NCBI RefSeq assembly: GCF_016862175.1
Contig: NZ_BOML01000043.1
Span: 186,001 to 250,000, forward strand
Length of the DNA: 64,000 nt
Reading direction: 5' to 3'
Source of the DNA: Paractinoplanes durhamensis
GTDB lineage: Bacteria > Actinomycetota > Actinomycetes > Mycobacteriales > Micromonosporaceae
The notes under the pieces were generated by a model that searched no databases, was not told the DNA's origin, and saw only the letters and a list, made by a program, of their open reading frames with translations. Both the position numbers and the translations under genes were made by a program. Below are positions 1 to 8,734 of the stretch, piece after piece (the first letter of the stretch is position 1; every line of letters starts with the position of its first letter).

Positions 1-1
1 C

Positions 2-487
2 CCGAGCTCCAACATGCTGATCGGCGGTGGCGGGTTCGCCCCGGTGCGGGAATTCCGGGCCGCCGGGGTGCCGGTCGGGCTGGGCTGCGACGGGTCGGCG
101 TCCACCGACTCGGCGTCGCTGTGGCTAGAGGCCCGCACCGCCCTGCTGCTCGGCCGGCAGCGGCTCGGCCCGACCGGGATGACCGCCCGCGAGGTCCTGG
201 ACATCGCCACCCGCGGCGGTGCCGCCTGCCTCGGCCGGCAGGGGGAGCTCGGCGAACTGACCGTGGGTGCGGCCGGCGACCTGGTCTGCTGGCCGCTGGA
301 AGGCGTCGCGTACGCCGGGGCCCGCACCGATCCGATCGAGGCGTGGCTGCGCTGCGGCCCCAGCGCGGCCCGGCACACGGTCGTCGCGGGCCGGCCGGTG
401 GTCGAGAACGGACACCTGGTCGCGGACAACACCGAGGACATCCTCGCCCGGCACGCCCGTGCCGCCGCCCGCATCCAGGGTTGGTAG
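2..487 (+). CDS. 8-oxoguanine deaminase-like amidohydrolase (3' part only)
   Basis: The gene enters from the left edge, so only the last 161 codons are visible. The fragment begins PSSNM, then has APVREFRAAGVPVGLGCDG followed by SASTDSASLWLEAR. This is the late metal-site and substrate-loop region of the ATZ/TRZ and 8-oxoguanine deaminase branch of the amidohydrolase superfamily. The Asp in the GLGCDGSAS stretch corresponds to the last metal/catalytic Asp of the family. The C-terminal ARHTVVAGRPVVENGHL is the usual beta-sandwich closing segment. Known members hydrolytically deaminate purines such as 8-oxoguanine in the cytoplasm. The exact substrate cannot be fixed without the N-terminal half, which carries the HxH metal ligands. 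Confidence 0.85.
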   Translation, partial: PSSNMLIGGGGFAPVREFRAAGVPVGLGCDGSASTDSASLWLEARTALLLGRQRLGPTGMTAREVLDIATRGGAACLGRQGELGELTVGAAGDLVCWPLEGVAYAGARTDPIEAWLRCGPSAARHTVVAGRPVVENGHLVADNTEDILARHARAAARIQGW

Positions 488-584
488 CCACCGGCACCGG
501 GAACAGCCGTGCGGTGCCACCGGAAACCCGGCGCGGCTCGACGACATCGGACATGATGCCCACATCGAATCACGGAGGATGACG

Positions 585-1343
585 ATGGTGAATGGTCGCC
601 GAGTGGCGAGCGGTTTTGTCGGGGGAGTGGCGGCGCTGATCGTCGCCGGTTGTTCGGGCACCGAGCCGGACCGGCCGGCGGCGGACGTGACCTCGGCACC
701 CTCCCCGACGTCCGCCGAGTCGCCATCGGTGGCGCCGACCTCGGCCGGGCCCGCCAAGGCGATCCCGGCCGGCATCCCCGACAGTGCCTTCCTGCAGGAG
801 TCCGACGCTCCCGAGAAGGCCAAGGAGAAGCCCAACCGACTGGATTCGGACGGTAATGCGCTGCCGGCTTTCTGCAAGGCCGGCTACGAACAGAAGGACC
901 AGGTCGGGGTACGCGGGACCGAGCTGCTCCTGATCGCGAGCAAGGATGCGACCGAGGGTTCGACCCCGAAGGCCGCCGTCTACGAGAACGTGATCGTCTA
1001 CAAGGGCGCCGGCGCGACCGAGTTCATGACGGACCTGCGCGCGGCGGTGCGCGGCTGCGCGTCGCAGAAGGAGGACAACGGCGTGACCGCTAAGAACTTC
1101 CTGCGCGGCTCGATCGGGGCCGGCGACGACTCGGAGCTGATCGAGCGGACCCGCCCGGCCACCGACGACGCCGGCGAGCCGATCGACAACCAGGTCAACC
1201 AGGTGTTCTGGGCGGCGGTCCGGCAGGGCGACACGATCGCGTTCGTGAGCAACGGCGGCTGGGAGTCCGGTTCGGCGGAGAAGTCCGACACGGTCACCCT
1301 GGCCACCCGCGCCGCGACCCGAGTGAAGGCCTGGCGCGGGTAG
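585..1343 (+). CDS. putative lipoprotein of unknown function
   Basis: 252 aa. I chose the ATG at 585 because GGAGG at 574-578 lies 6 nt upstream; an ATG at 579 abuts that site. Residues 1-23 form a short basic N-region, a hydrophobic stretch and the lipobox VAGC, so the protein should be lipid-anchored outside the membrane. A Pro/Ser/Thr/Ala-rich linker of about 40 residues follows, then a globular domain of about 180 residues. It contains FCKAGYEQKDQVGVRGTELL, a later Cys (AVRGCASQ) and QVFWAAVRQGDTIAFV. The layout resembles PknH-type or sensor-like extracellular domains of actinomycete lipoproteins, with two conserved-looking cysteines. I cannot name a function. The gene stands alone and runs toward the convergent sugar transport locus. 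Confidence 0.8.
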   Translation: MVNGRRVASGFVGGVAALIVAGCSGTEPDRPAADVTSAPSPTSAESPSVAPTSAGPAKAIPAGIPDSAFLQESDAPEKAKEKPNRLDSDGNALPAFCKAGYEQKDQVGVRGTELLLIASKDATEGSTPKAAVYENVIVYKGAGATEFMTDLRAAVRGCASQKEDNGVTAKNFLRGSIGAGDDSELIERTRPATDDAGEPIDNQVNQVFWAAVRQGDTIAFVSNGGWESGSAEKSDTVTLATRAATRVKAWRG

Positions 1344-1351
1344 CAACGGGG

Positions 1352-2179
1352 TCATTTCACGGCACCTCCGGTGATGCCGGAGATGATCTTTCGCTGGGCG
1401 ACGGCGAAGACCACCACCAGCGGAAGGCTCATCAGGATCACGTACGCGAAGATCAGGTGCCAGTTGTTCAGGTAGAGGCCGGCGCTGGCCACCCGGAACA
1501 GGTTGAGCGGCAGGGTGTCGAGCCGGCCGCCGACCACGAAGAACGCGTAGAACACGTCGTTCCACACGTACAGGCAGATCAGGATCGTGGCGGTGGCCAG
1601 CACCGGCCGCAGCAGCGGCAGCACGATCCGGCGGAACACCAGCATCGGGCCGGCGCCGTCGATCTGCGCGGCCTCCTCCAGCGACTCGGGGATGGTGCGG
1701 ACGAACCCGGTCACGAAGAAGATCACCGTGGACAGGTAGATGCCGAGGTAGACGCAGATCATCCCGATGGCGGTGCCGGCCAGGCCGAGCTGCCGCAGCA
1801 GCAGCACGACGGTGACCACGGCCGGCGGCAGGATGATGCCGCTGATGCCGACCGCGTAGAGCACCGCCATCAGCCGCGAGGTGCGCCGGGCGAGCACCCA
1901 GGCCGCCATCGAGCCGAGCAGCAGCACCAGCACGACGGTCGGCGCGACGATCAGCATGCTGCCCAGGAACGCGGCCGGCACGTCCGCGTCCACCCAGACC
2001 TGCCGCACGTTGTCGAGCAGGTGCCAGTGCGTCGGCAGGGAGAAGTTCGGGTTGATCGCCTCACCCTGCGACTTGCCGGCGGTGACGATCACCAGCCACA
2101 ACGGTGCGCCGATCAGCCCGACGACCAGGAGCAGAGCGGCGAACGGTTGCAGCCGCCGCCACAGCGGGTGGTCGCTCAT
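1352..2179 (-). CDS. carbohydrate ABC transporter permease (MalG type), locus A
   Basis: 275 aa inner-membrane permease, the second of the pair. It has about six hydrophobic segments and the cytoplasmic EAA loop EEAAQIDGAGPMLVFRRIVLP, in which the conserved EAA and G residues that dock the ATPase can be read. The family (MalG/CUT1) forms a heterodimer with a MalF-type partner. Its ATG overlaps the stop of the upstream permease gene (ATGA, 2176-2179), so the two are translationally coupled. No ATPase gene lies in the locus; CUT1 systems of actinomycetes commonly share one MsiK-type ATPase encoded elsewhere (family knowledge). Confidence 0.92.
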   Translation of the reverse strand: MSDHPLWRRLQPFAALLLVVGLIGAPLWLVIVTAGKSQGEAINPNFSLPTHWHLLDNVRQVWVDADVPAAFLGSMLIVAPTVVLVLLLGSMAAWVLARRTSRLMAVLYAVGISGIILPPAVVTVVLLLRQLGLAGTAIGMICVYLGIYLSTVIFFVTGFVRTIPESLEEAAQIDGAGPMLVFRRIVLPLLRPVLATATILICLYVWNDVFYAFFVVGGRLDTLPLNLFRVASAGLYLNNWHLIFAYVILMSLPLVVVFAVAQRKIISGITGGAVK

Positions 2180-3093
2180 AAGATCTCCTCCCGCTTCCGG
2201 AGCAGGTAGATGACCGGGAACGCCAAGAGAGCCACCAGCAGGAACAGCACCAGGCTCATGGTGGTGGCCTGCGCGAACAGGCCCTGCCCGAACGTCCGGT
2301 AGATGAAGATGTTGAGGATCTCGGTCGTGCGGGCCGGCCCGCCGCCGGTGGTGGCCTGCACGATGTCGAAGCCGTTCATCGAGCCGAGCAGCGCGGTCGC
2401 CACCGTGAACGTGACCGCCGGAGCGAGCAACGGCGCCCGGATCGTCCAGAACGTGCGCCACCGGGACGCGCCGTCGATCCGGGCCGCCTCCATCACGTCC
2501 TCCGGCACGGTCTTCAGCCCGGCCAGGTAGATCAGCATGGACAACCCCATCCACTTCCACGCGTGGATCAGCGCGACCACCACCAGCGTCCAGGTGGTGT
2601 CGCCGAGCCACGCGTACCCGATCCCGAAGACGCCGTTGAGCGCGCCGGCCGGCTTGAGCAGCGCCTGGAAGATGTAGCCGACGGCGAGCGCCGACATCAG
2701 CACCGGCACCAGGAAGAACGTCCGGGCGATCCGGTTGACCAGGGTGTCGCGTTCGAGCAGAACGGCCAGGCCGAAACCGAAGACATTCTGGAAGACCGCG
2801 ACGAGTACGGCGTAGATCAGGGTGATCCGCAGCGACCGGAACAGCGTGCCGTCCGATGCCAGCGACGTGAAGTTGTCGAAGCCGACCGGGTTGATGGCGC
2901 TCTTGAAGCCGGACCAGTCGGTGAACGCGTACACGAAGTTGAACAGTGTCGGCAGCACGAAGAAGACGACCAGCAGGGCGTACGCCGGAAGCAGGAACCA
3001 CATCGGATGCGTACGCCGCCGGATGACGCGTGGGGCCGGGGCGGGCGCGGCGGAAGCGCGCGCCCGCACCGGCAGTTCGGCAGTGGTCGGCAT
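2176..3093 (-). CDS. carbohydrate ABC transporter permease (MalF type), locus A
   Basis: 305 aa inner-membrane permease. A basic cytoplasmic N-terminus of about 28 residues precedes the first membrane helix (MWFLLPAYALLVVFFVLPTLF). The EAA loop EAARIDGASRWRTFWTIRAPLL identifies an ABC importer permease of the CUT1 class. The gene begins 2 nt after the stop of the substrate-binding protein gene and ends in a 4-nt overlap with its partner permease, giving the standard order binding protein, MalF-like, MalG-like. Linkage to a GH36 alpha-galactosidase suggests import of alpha-galactosides or related oligosaccharides, which is inference from context. Confidence 0.92.
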   Translation of the reverse strand: MPTTAELPVRARASAAPAPAPRVIRRRTHPMWFLLPAYALLVVFFVLPTLFNFVYAFTDWSGFKSAINPVGFDNFTSLASDGTLFRSLRITLIYAVLVAVFQNVFGFGLAVLLERDTLVNRIARTFFLVPVLMSALAVGYIFQALLKPAGALNGVFGIGYAWLGDTTWTLVVVALIHAWKWMGLSMLIYLAGLKTVPEDVMEAARIDGASRWRTFWTIRAPLLAPAVTFTVATALLGSMNGFDIVQATTGGGPARTTEILNIFIYRTFGQGLFAQATTMSLVLFLLVALLAFPVIYLLRKREEIL

Positions 3094-3095
3094 CC

Positions 3096-4403
3096 CTAGA
3101 ACCCTGCCGCCCCGGCGGCCTTGGCGAGCTGGGCGAACTGGTCCTGGGTGGCCTTCGCGACCTGCTCCGGGGTCATCGTCCCGGCGATCATGTCGGCGAG
3201 GTTGAGGTAGAGATCCGGGTTGGCGACGGCGAGGGCCTGCATCGACCCCACCGAGGCGGGCAGCGCCGCGTGCACGTCCTGCAGCGCCTTGGGCACGCCG
3301 GCCGGGCTGGGCACCGCGGTCTCCAGCGACACCGTGTTGCGGTCGGCCACGAAGTCGGCGTAGCCGGGGCCCATCCAGTAGGCGAGCAGCTGCCGGGCGG
3401 CGGCTTCCCGCTTGGCGTCGCCGGTCTTGAAGGCGACCAGCGCGTTCGACTGGTCGGGGATGAACGTGCCCACGTTGCCGGACGGCGCGATCGGGAAGAA
3501 GCCGATCTTCTTGTCCAGGGTGGCCGTGTCCGCCTTCGCCTGCAGCTGCCCGAAGAAGGAGTTGACCTGCACCACCATCGCGGCCTTGCCGTTCAGCAGC
3601 GCCGCGCCCTGGTCCTCGAACTTGGCCGTCTTGATGTCGGTGTTGAACAGGCCCTCACCGATCAGCGCCTGGTACTTCTTGATGGTGTCGAGCACGGCCG
3701 GGTCGGTGAACTTCTCCTTGCCGGTGTTGACCCTGTCCCACAGGCCGTTCTTGGCCGCGTCGGCCAGCTGCACCTGCACCCACCACTGGGTGGCCCACCG
3801 GTCGCCGCCCATCTCGTAGAACGGCGTCACGCCCTTGGCCTTCAGCTGCCGGGCCAGGGTGATCATCTCGTCGAAGTTCTTCGGGGTGGCCGTGATGCCG
3901 TTGGCCGCGAAGACCTCCTTGTTGTAGTAGACGCCCTCCACCGCCGGGCTGGTGATCAGCGCCGCATACCGGGTCTTGTCGAGGATGCCGGTGATGTCGC
4001 GCAGGTCGGGTGCCAGCTTGTCCAGCCACGGCGCGCCGGTGAGCGGCTGCAGGTTGGACTTCGCGTTCAGCGCGGTCAGCATCGACGCGGTCGGCTGCCA
4101 GAACGCGATGTCCGGCTTGTCGCCGGTGGCGACCTTGGTCTGGATGCCCTGCTCGTACGGGTCGGGGATGGTGACGACCTGGACGGTGGCGCCGGTCGCC
4201 TTCTGGAAACCGTCGATCACCTTGGTGGGCACGGTGTTGCTGTTCTGCGCCGCCCAGATGGTCAGCTTCACGCCGTCCAGCTTGGTGTCGGGCGCGGGCC
4301 AGGCGGTGTCACCGGACGCGGCGGGGGTGTCGCCGGCTCCGGGGTCGCTGCAGGCGGTCAGGGCGAGGAGGGCGATAACGGCGGCACCGATTATTCGTTT
4401 CAT
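3096..4403 (-). CDS. extracellular sugar-binding lipoprotein of ABC importer, locus A
   Basis: 435 aa solute-binding protein of the CUT1 (family 1) type. Residues 1-18 form a lipoprotein signal ending in the lipobox LTAC, so the protein is anchored to the outer face of the membrane. The mature part starts with a flexible Gly/Ala/Pro stretch and then LTIWAAQNSNTVPTKVIDGFQKATGATV, the usual first beta-alpha-beta unit. Other family signatures are YYNKEVFAANGI and the Trp-rich binding-cleft segment GDRWATQWWVQVQ. The start codon overlaps the stop of the upstream GH36 gene (ATGA), so enzyme, binding protein and permeases form one coupled operon transcribed leftward. Confidence 0.93.
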   Translation of the reverse strand: MKRIIGAAVIALLALTACSDPGAGDTPAASGDTAWPAPDTKLDGVKLTIWAAQNSNTVPTKVIDGFQKATGATVQVVTIPDPYEQGIQTKVATGDKPDIAFWQPTASMLTALNAKSNLQPLTGAPWLDKLAPDLRDITGILDKTRYAALITSPAVEGVYYNKEVFAANGITATPKNFDEMITLARQLKAKGVTPFYEMGGDRWATQWWVQVQLADAAKNGLWDRVNTGKEKFTDPAVLDTIKKYQALIGEGLFNTDIKTAKFEDQGAALLNGKAAMVVQVNSFFGQLQAKADTATLDKKIGFFPIAPSGNVGTFIPDQSNALVAFKTGDAKREAAARQLLAYWMGPGYADFVADRNTVSLETAVPSPAGVPKALQDVHAALPASVGSMQALAVANPDLYLNLADMIAGTMTPEQVAKATQDQFAQLAKAAGAAGF

Positions 4404-6445
4404 CGTGATCCTTCGGTCGGGGTGATCCGGAACAGGCGCGCGGCGTACGGTTCGTCGCCGGCCGCGGTGACGGTGAGGGTTCCGCCGGCGGCGTCCCACG
4501 CATGGGTCCAGGCCGGCAGATGCAGGGGAAACAGCACGTCCAGCTCGATCGGGCGGCCGCGCAGGTGGTCGAGGTGCAGGGTGGTCGTGGCGGCACCGTC
4601 GCGGCGCCACAGCGCCAGGTAGGTGACGCCGGGCGCGTTCAGCGCGAGGCTCAGCCAGGCGTCGTCCCAGCCCGGCAAACCGTGCGGCCAGGCGGGTGCG
4701 GCCTGCGCGAGGTCCGATCGGATCTTCCGGTACGCCGTGACGGCGTCCCGCACGTTCCGCTGCTGCCGCTCGCTCATGCCGTCGACCCGGCCGGACAGGT
4801 AGAGCCGCCCCATCAGGCCGGTGACCAGCGTGAACGCGGCCTCCTCGGCGCTCATCTCCGGTTGCGGGTAGGCCCAGCTGGCCGCCTGCTCGGGCAGGAC
4901 GGACAGCGGCGCGGCCACCGCGATCGGCGGGTAGCGCCGCCAGTCCTGCTGGTCGCTGGTGGACTGCAGCTGCATCCGGGCGAGCAGCGCGTAGTCGGCC
5001 CGCATCCCGCCGGACGCGCAGTTTTCCAGGATCAGCTCCGGATGCCGGTCGAGCACCCGGTCGAGCCAGTCGAGGTGGGCCCGGTTGTGCCCGAGCAGCC
5101 CGGCGCCGACGCTGCCATTCCCCAGGCCGGCGGCGCCGAGGTCGGTGCCCGCCCCCGGGTCGATGTTGTAGTCGAGCTTGACATAGCCGACGCCGAGCTG
5201 GTCGACGAGCCGGTCGACCACCTCGTCGAGGTGCGCCACCGCCGCCGGATGCCGCAGGTCGAGGTGGTACCGGCCGTGCTCGACCAGCCGCACCCCGCCG
5301 CGCTGCAGGAACGCCTCGGGCGGCAACTTGTCCTGCATCGGGCTGCGCACCCCGATCACCTCGGGTTCGAGCCACAGCCCCGGCACCATGCCGCGGTCGC
5401 GGATGCGGGCGACGACCTCCTCGAGGCCGCCCGGGAACCGGGTCTGCGACGGCTGCCACTCGCCGACGCTGTCCCACCAGGCGGTGTCGTTGTCATACCA
5501 ACCGGCGTCCACGCAGAACACCTCCGCGCCGGCCGCGGCCGCCGCGTCGATGAGCGGCCGCAGCTTCGCCGTGGTCGGGTCGCCCATCAGCGTGTTCATG
5601 TAGTCGTTGAACACCACCGGCAGCGTCCGGTCGGCGGGGTGCGGCCGCCGCAGGGCCCGCCGGTGCGCGGTCATCGCCGCCACCGCCGCGTCGAAGCCGT
5701 CGCCGGACATCGCGACCGACACCGGCACGGTGGTGAACGACTCGCCGGGCTCGAGCCGCTGCTGCCACTGGTGGTCGAGATCGGTCGGCCCGAGCAGCGC
5801 CAGGTAGGCGCCGCCGAGCCGTTCGCCGGTCTCCCACCGCCACGGTCCGTTGTGCTCGATCTGCCACAGCCAGGCCGCTCCGGAGTCGCGGTCGACCAGC
5901 GCCCCGGCCGGCAGGTGGGTGCCGGTCGACCAGGTGCCGGTGCCGACCTGCGCGACCCGCCCCCGGCCGTCCTGCCCGTGCAGCGGCAGGCTCAGGTCGG
6001 GGACGAGGTCGTCGCGCAGCCGCCGCCTGGTCCAGCGGCCCTCGCCGATCCACTCGCTGTCGCCGGCCAGCAGGTCGAGCGCGGCCACCGGGGGGAGGCC
6101 GAGGGCCAGGGAGGTGACGCCGAGCAGCAGGATCGGCTCGGCGCCGTCGTTGGTGACGGTCGTGCGGACCTGGCACGCGGCCACCCCGCCGGCCGAGCGG
6201 AAGCTGACCCGGCTGCGCAGCCCGGTCTGCTCGTCGCGCTGGTCGACGTGCACCCCGTCGCGGTCCGCCGAGGTGCCGGCGACCCGCATGCCGGCGCCGA
6301 TGGCGGTGCGCACGTTGCGCTGGGACACGTGCGCCCGCCCGAACCCGGCGGCGAGAACCTCGACGATGGGTTGCCCCGAGATCGCCGCCGGGCCGTCGTC
6401 GGGCAGGTCGATGACCAGACCCCAGTCCAGGGAAGTGGACCTCAC
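4400..6445 (-). CDS. GH36 alpha-galactosidase
   Basis: 681 aa, the usual size of bacterial GH36 enzymes, with no signal peptide, so cytoplasmic. An N-terminal beta-supersandwich of about 270 residues precedes the TIM barrel. The barrel shows FCVDAGWYDND and GLWLEPEVIG, then KLDYN with the probable nucleophile Asp425, then CASGGMRADY, and TSDQQD in which Asp498 is the probable acid/base. The order and the spacing of about 70 residues match GH36. The start is a GTG at 6445 with AGGAG 6 nt upstream. Hydrolysis of imported alpha-galactosides (EC 3.2.1.22) is likely; alpha-N-acetylgalactosaminidase activity in the same family is the main alternative. Confidence 0.93.
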   Translation of the reverse strand: MRSTSLDWGLVIDLPDDGPAAISGQPIVEVLAAGFGRAHVSQRNVRTAIGAGMRVAGTSADRDGVHVDQRDEQTGLRSRVSFRSAGGVAACQVRTTVTNDGAEPILLLGVTSLALGLPPVAALDLLAGDSEWIGEGRWTRRRLRDDLVPDLSLPLHGQDGRGRVAQVGTGTWSTGTHLPAGALVDRDSGAAWLWQIEHNGPWRWETGERLGGAYLALLGPTDLDHQWQQRLEPGESFTTVPVSVAMSGDGFDAAVAAMTAHRRALRRPHPADRTLPVVFNDYMNTLMGDPTTAKLRPLIDAAAAAGAEVFCVDAGWYDNDTAWWDSVGEWQPSQTRFPGGLEEVVARIRDRGMVPGLWLEPEVIGVRSPMQDKLPPEAFLQRGGVRLVEHGRYHLDLRHPAAVAHLDEVVDRLVDQLGVGYVKLDYNIDPGAGTDLGAAGLGNGSVGAGLLGHNRAHLDWLDRVLDRHPELILENCASGGMRADYALLARMQLQSTSDQQDWRRYPPIAVAAPLSVLPEQAASWAYPQPEMSAEEAAFTLVTGLMGRLYLSGRVDGMSERQQRNVRDAVTAYRKIRSDLAQAAPAWPHGLPGWDDAWLSLALNAPGVTYLALWRRDGAATTTLHLDHLRGRPIELDVLFPLHLPAWTHAWDAAGGTLTVTAAGDEPYAARLFRITPTEGSR

Positions 6446-6469
6446 GATGTTGCTCCTGTTTCCGATCGA

Positions 6470-8617
6470 TCAGCCGACGGGTGCGGCGATCTGGATCCGG
6501 TCGATGTTCGGTGCGTAGCCGGTCGAGGCGTTGCCGAAGGTGATCGTGTTGGCGCCGGCCGCCAGGTCGACGTCGACGACCGTGGTCCAGTAGTTGGACC
6601 AGCCGAGCGTGTTGCGGAAGAACACCTTCTTCGCGGTGCCGCCGTTGACGCTGATCTCCGCGTACCGGTCGACGATGTTGCTGTTGTAGTTGGTGGCGCC
6701 GTCGCCGAGCTCGCCGTTGGCGTAGCCGACCACCATCCGGTAACGCCCGGCGGCCGCCGCGCTCACGCCGTTGAAGCGCAGCGTGTTGGCGCTCCCGGCG
6801 CCGATCCAGCCGACGTACTTACCACCGGTGGCGGCGGTGTCGCTGACCACCGCGGCGGCACCGCCGAGCGTGTTGCTCGCCGCCTCCGCCTCGTAGGCCG
6901 TGACCGTCCCGCTGGTGGCGGCCACGTCCAGGTAGTCGAGGTTGACGGCGTCGCGGTCGTCGGTGGCGTACGCGTTGTACTCCACCCGGCTGATCCCGGC
7001 CGGCAGGTAGACCTTGGTGGTGGCGGTCTTCCAGGTGTTCCAGTCGGCGGTGCCGGGCAGCGCCACGGTGGTCAGGTCGGCGCCGTTGAGCCGCACCCGC
7101 AGCGAGCGGTCGGTGGGTGCGCCGGTGTAGGGACCGGCCGAATACCGCAGGCTCAGGTTGTAGTAGCCGTCGGACGGCGCGGACACCACGAACTTCGTCG
7201 AGGCGGTGCTGCTGGCTCCGTACCCCTCGGTGAAGTAGGTGCCGGCGTAGCCGGTGTTCGTCCCGTAGGTGACCTTCGCGGTGCCGCCGAGGGCGGCATA
7301 TTCCGCCTCGTAGCGGTTGGCCGCCGCGGTGCTGGTGTCGGTGTTGGGGGTGACGATGATCTGGTACGCCGACTGGCCCTTGAGGCCGGTCAACGGCACG
7401 GTGACCTGCCCGCTCGACGCGGTGAAGTCACCCTCCTTGACCACGTAGGGCGCGGCCGAGGCGGCCAGCCCGGTGTTGTCGATGCCCCAGACGGTCGCGT
7501 GCACGGTCGTGCCCAGGTAGGACGGGACGCCCTTGACCACGACGTTGGTGTCGTAGGTGCCGGACGCCGGGTTGTTGCCCCCGAAGATCACCCGGGCCTG
7601 CTTCCTGTTCGCGTCGAGTGCCGCGAGGCCCTGCAGCGACCCGCCGGCCGACGGGGGAGTGACCGCCACCGTGTTGCCGGTCAGCTCGCCGTACCACTTG
7701 TAGAGCCACCACGCGCCGGTTGCCTGGTTGTTGTGGGTGACCAGGTCGTTGAGGCCGCCCGCGGTGGTCCAGTAGGCGAGGCAGCCGTCCACCTTGCTCG
7801 CCTCGAACTTGGCCACGAACTGCACCAGGTTGCCGGGCACGCCGAGGTCGCCGGAGGAGCGGCCGTACTCGTTGATGGTGATCGGCCGGGCGCTGATGCC
7901 GACGGCGGTCTCGATGGCGCGGTAGTCGTTGTAGTGGTCCTGCCAGCTCGAGTAGAAGTCGTTGCCGAGCTCGTGCCAGGTCATCACGTCGGGCAGCACG
8001 CTGTTGGCCTTGGCGTACGTCAAGAAGGTCTTCAGGTCGGCCGAGCGGTAGCTCGCGAAGTTGGGGCCGGCGATCCGCGCGGTCGCGTCGATCGAGCGGA
8101 TCTTCTGGAACACCGTCTTCCAGTCGGCCAGCAGGCCGGTCAGATTCCCCGAATACCAGATGCCGTCGGGCTCGTTGAACGGCACGTAGACGTACGAGCT
8201 CCGATAAGGATCGGCGACGATCTTGCGGGTCATCGTGTCGACCTTGGCCAGGTAGTCGGTGATGCCGGCGTTGTCATACGGCCACTGCTTGTAGACGTCC
8301 TGCATGTAGACCTGGATGTCGCGGCCGCCGGCCCGCTTGAACATCGGCGCGATCTTCAGCGCGTCGCCGTTCGGGTGCTGCAGGCCGTCGGGGGCCTTCT
8401 GCGCGGTGACCTGCGGCTTGAGCGCGGCCAGCATGGTCTCGTTGGGGATGCCCTCGTCGCCGAGGCCGTAGAGGAAGCCGGTGGCGCCGTAGCGCAGCGC
8501 GCCGGTGCCGGTGGCCAGGTCGACCGTGAGCTGCGACGCGGCTGCCTGCGCCGGGGCTGTGGCCATTGTGCTCATCAGCACCACCGTCGTGATCACGGCA
8601 AGCTGTCTCGATCTCAT
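6470..8617 (-). CDS. secreted clan GH-A glycoside hydrolase with two CBM35/CBM6-like modules
   Basis: 715 aa. Residues 1-26 are a Sec signal peptide ending APAQA. The catalytic part (about 30-420) reads like a GH39-related clan GH-A barrel: YVPFNEPDG with probable acid/base Glu149 and ITINEYG with probable nucleophile Glu250, plus MTWHELGND between them. Two carbohydrate-binding modules follow, each starting with the YEAEYA or YEAEAA signature of CBM35/CBM6 and ending in LDYLDV or IDRIQI, at about 430-560 and 570-715. It is first in the locus A operon and probably cuts a plant-type polysaccharide outside the cell to feed the importer. Exact family and substrate are not certain. A larger paralogue lies at 43106-46684. 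Confidence 0.88.
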   Translation of the reverse strand: MRSRQLAVITTVVLMSTMATAPAQAAASQLTVDLATGTGALRYGATGFLYGLGDEGIPNETMLAALKPQVTAQKAPDGLQHPNGDALKIAPMFKRAGGRDIQVYMQDVYKQWPYDNAGITDYLAKVDTMTRKIVADPYRSSYVYVPFNEPDGIWYSGNLTGLLADWKTVFQKIRSIDATARIAGPNFASYRSADLKTFLTYAKANSVLPDVMTWHELGNDFYSSWQDHYNDYRAIETAVGISARPITINEYGRSSGDLGVPGNLVQFVAKFEASKVDGCLAYWTTAGGLNDLVTHNNQATGAWWLYKWYGELTGNTVAVTPPSAGGSLQGLAALDANRKQARVIFGGNNPASGTYDTNVVVKGVPSYLGTTVHATVWGIDNTGLAASAAPYVVKEGDFTASSGQVTVPLTGLKGQSAYQIIVTPNTDTSTAAANRYEAEYAALGGTAKVTYGTNTGYAGTYFTEGYGASSTASTKFVVSAPSDGYYNLSLRYSAGPYTGAPTDRSLRVRLNGADLTTVALPGTADWNTWKTATTKVYLPAGISRVEYNAYATDDRDAVNLDYLDVAATSGTVTAYEAEAASNTLGGAAAVVSDTAATGGKYVGWIGAGSANTLRFNGVSAAAAGRYRMVVGYANGELGDGATNYNSNIVDRYAEISVNGGTAKKVFFRNTLGWSNYWTTVVDVDLAAGANTITFGNASTGYAPNIDRIQIAAPVG

Positions 8618-8660
8618 CAGCGCGCCTCTCCATCAATGACTCTGAAATCAATGATCGTGA

Positions 8661-8676
8661 ATGTGACCGGTCACAT
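8661..8676. promoter_or_regulatory. LacI-type operator 1 of locus A
   Basis: A perfect 16-bp palindrome, ATGTGACCGGTCACAT, with the central CpG typical of LacI-family operators. It lies between the secreted hydrolase start (8617) and the divergent-facing end of the LacI gene (8735), so it sits over the presumed operon promoter. Confidence 0.75.
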
Positions 8677-8688
8677 CATCGGCCATGA

Positions 8689-8704
8689 GTGTGACCGGTC
8701 ACAC
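8689..8704. promoter_or_regulatory. LacI-type operator 2 of locus A
   Basis: A second perfect 16-bp palindrome, GTGTGACCGGTCACAC. It shares the 14-bp core TGTGACCGGTCACA with operator 1, and the centres are 28 bp apart. The adjacent LacI-family gene just upstream in the same direction is the obvious candidate regulator (inference). Confidence 0.75.
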
Positions 8705-8734
8705 GACTCGGAGAAAAGGGCCGTTACGAGTTTG

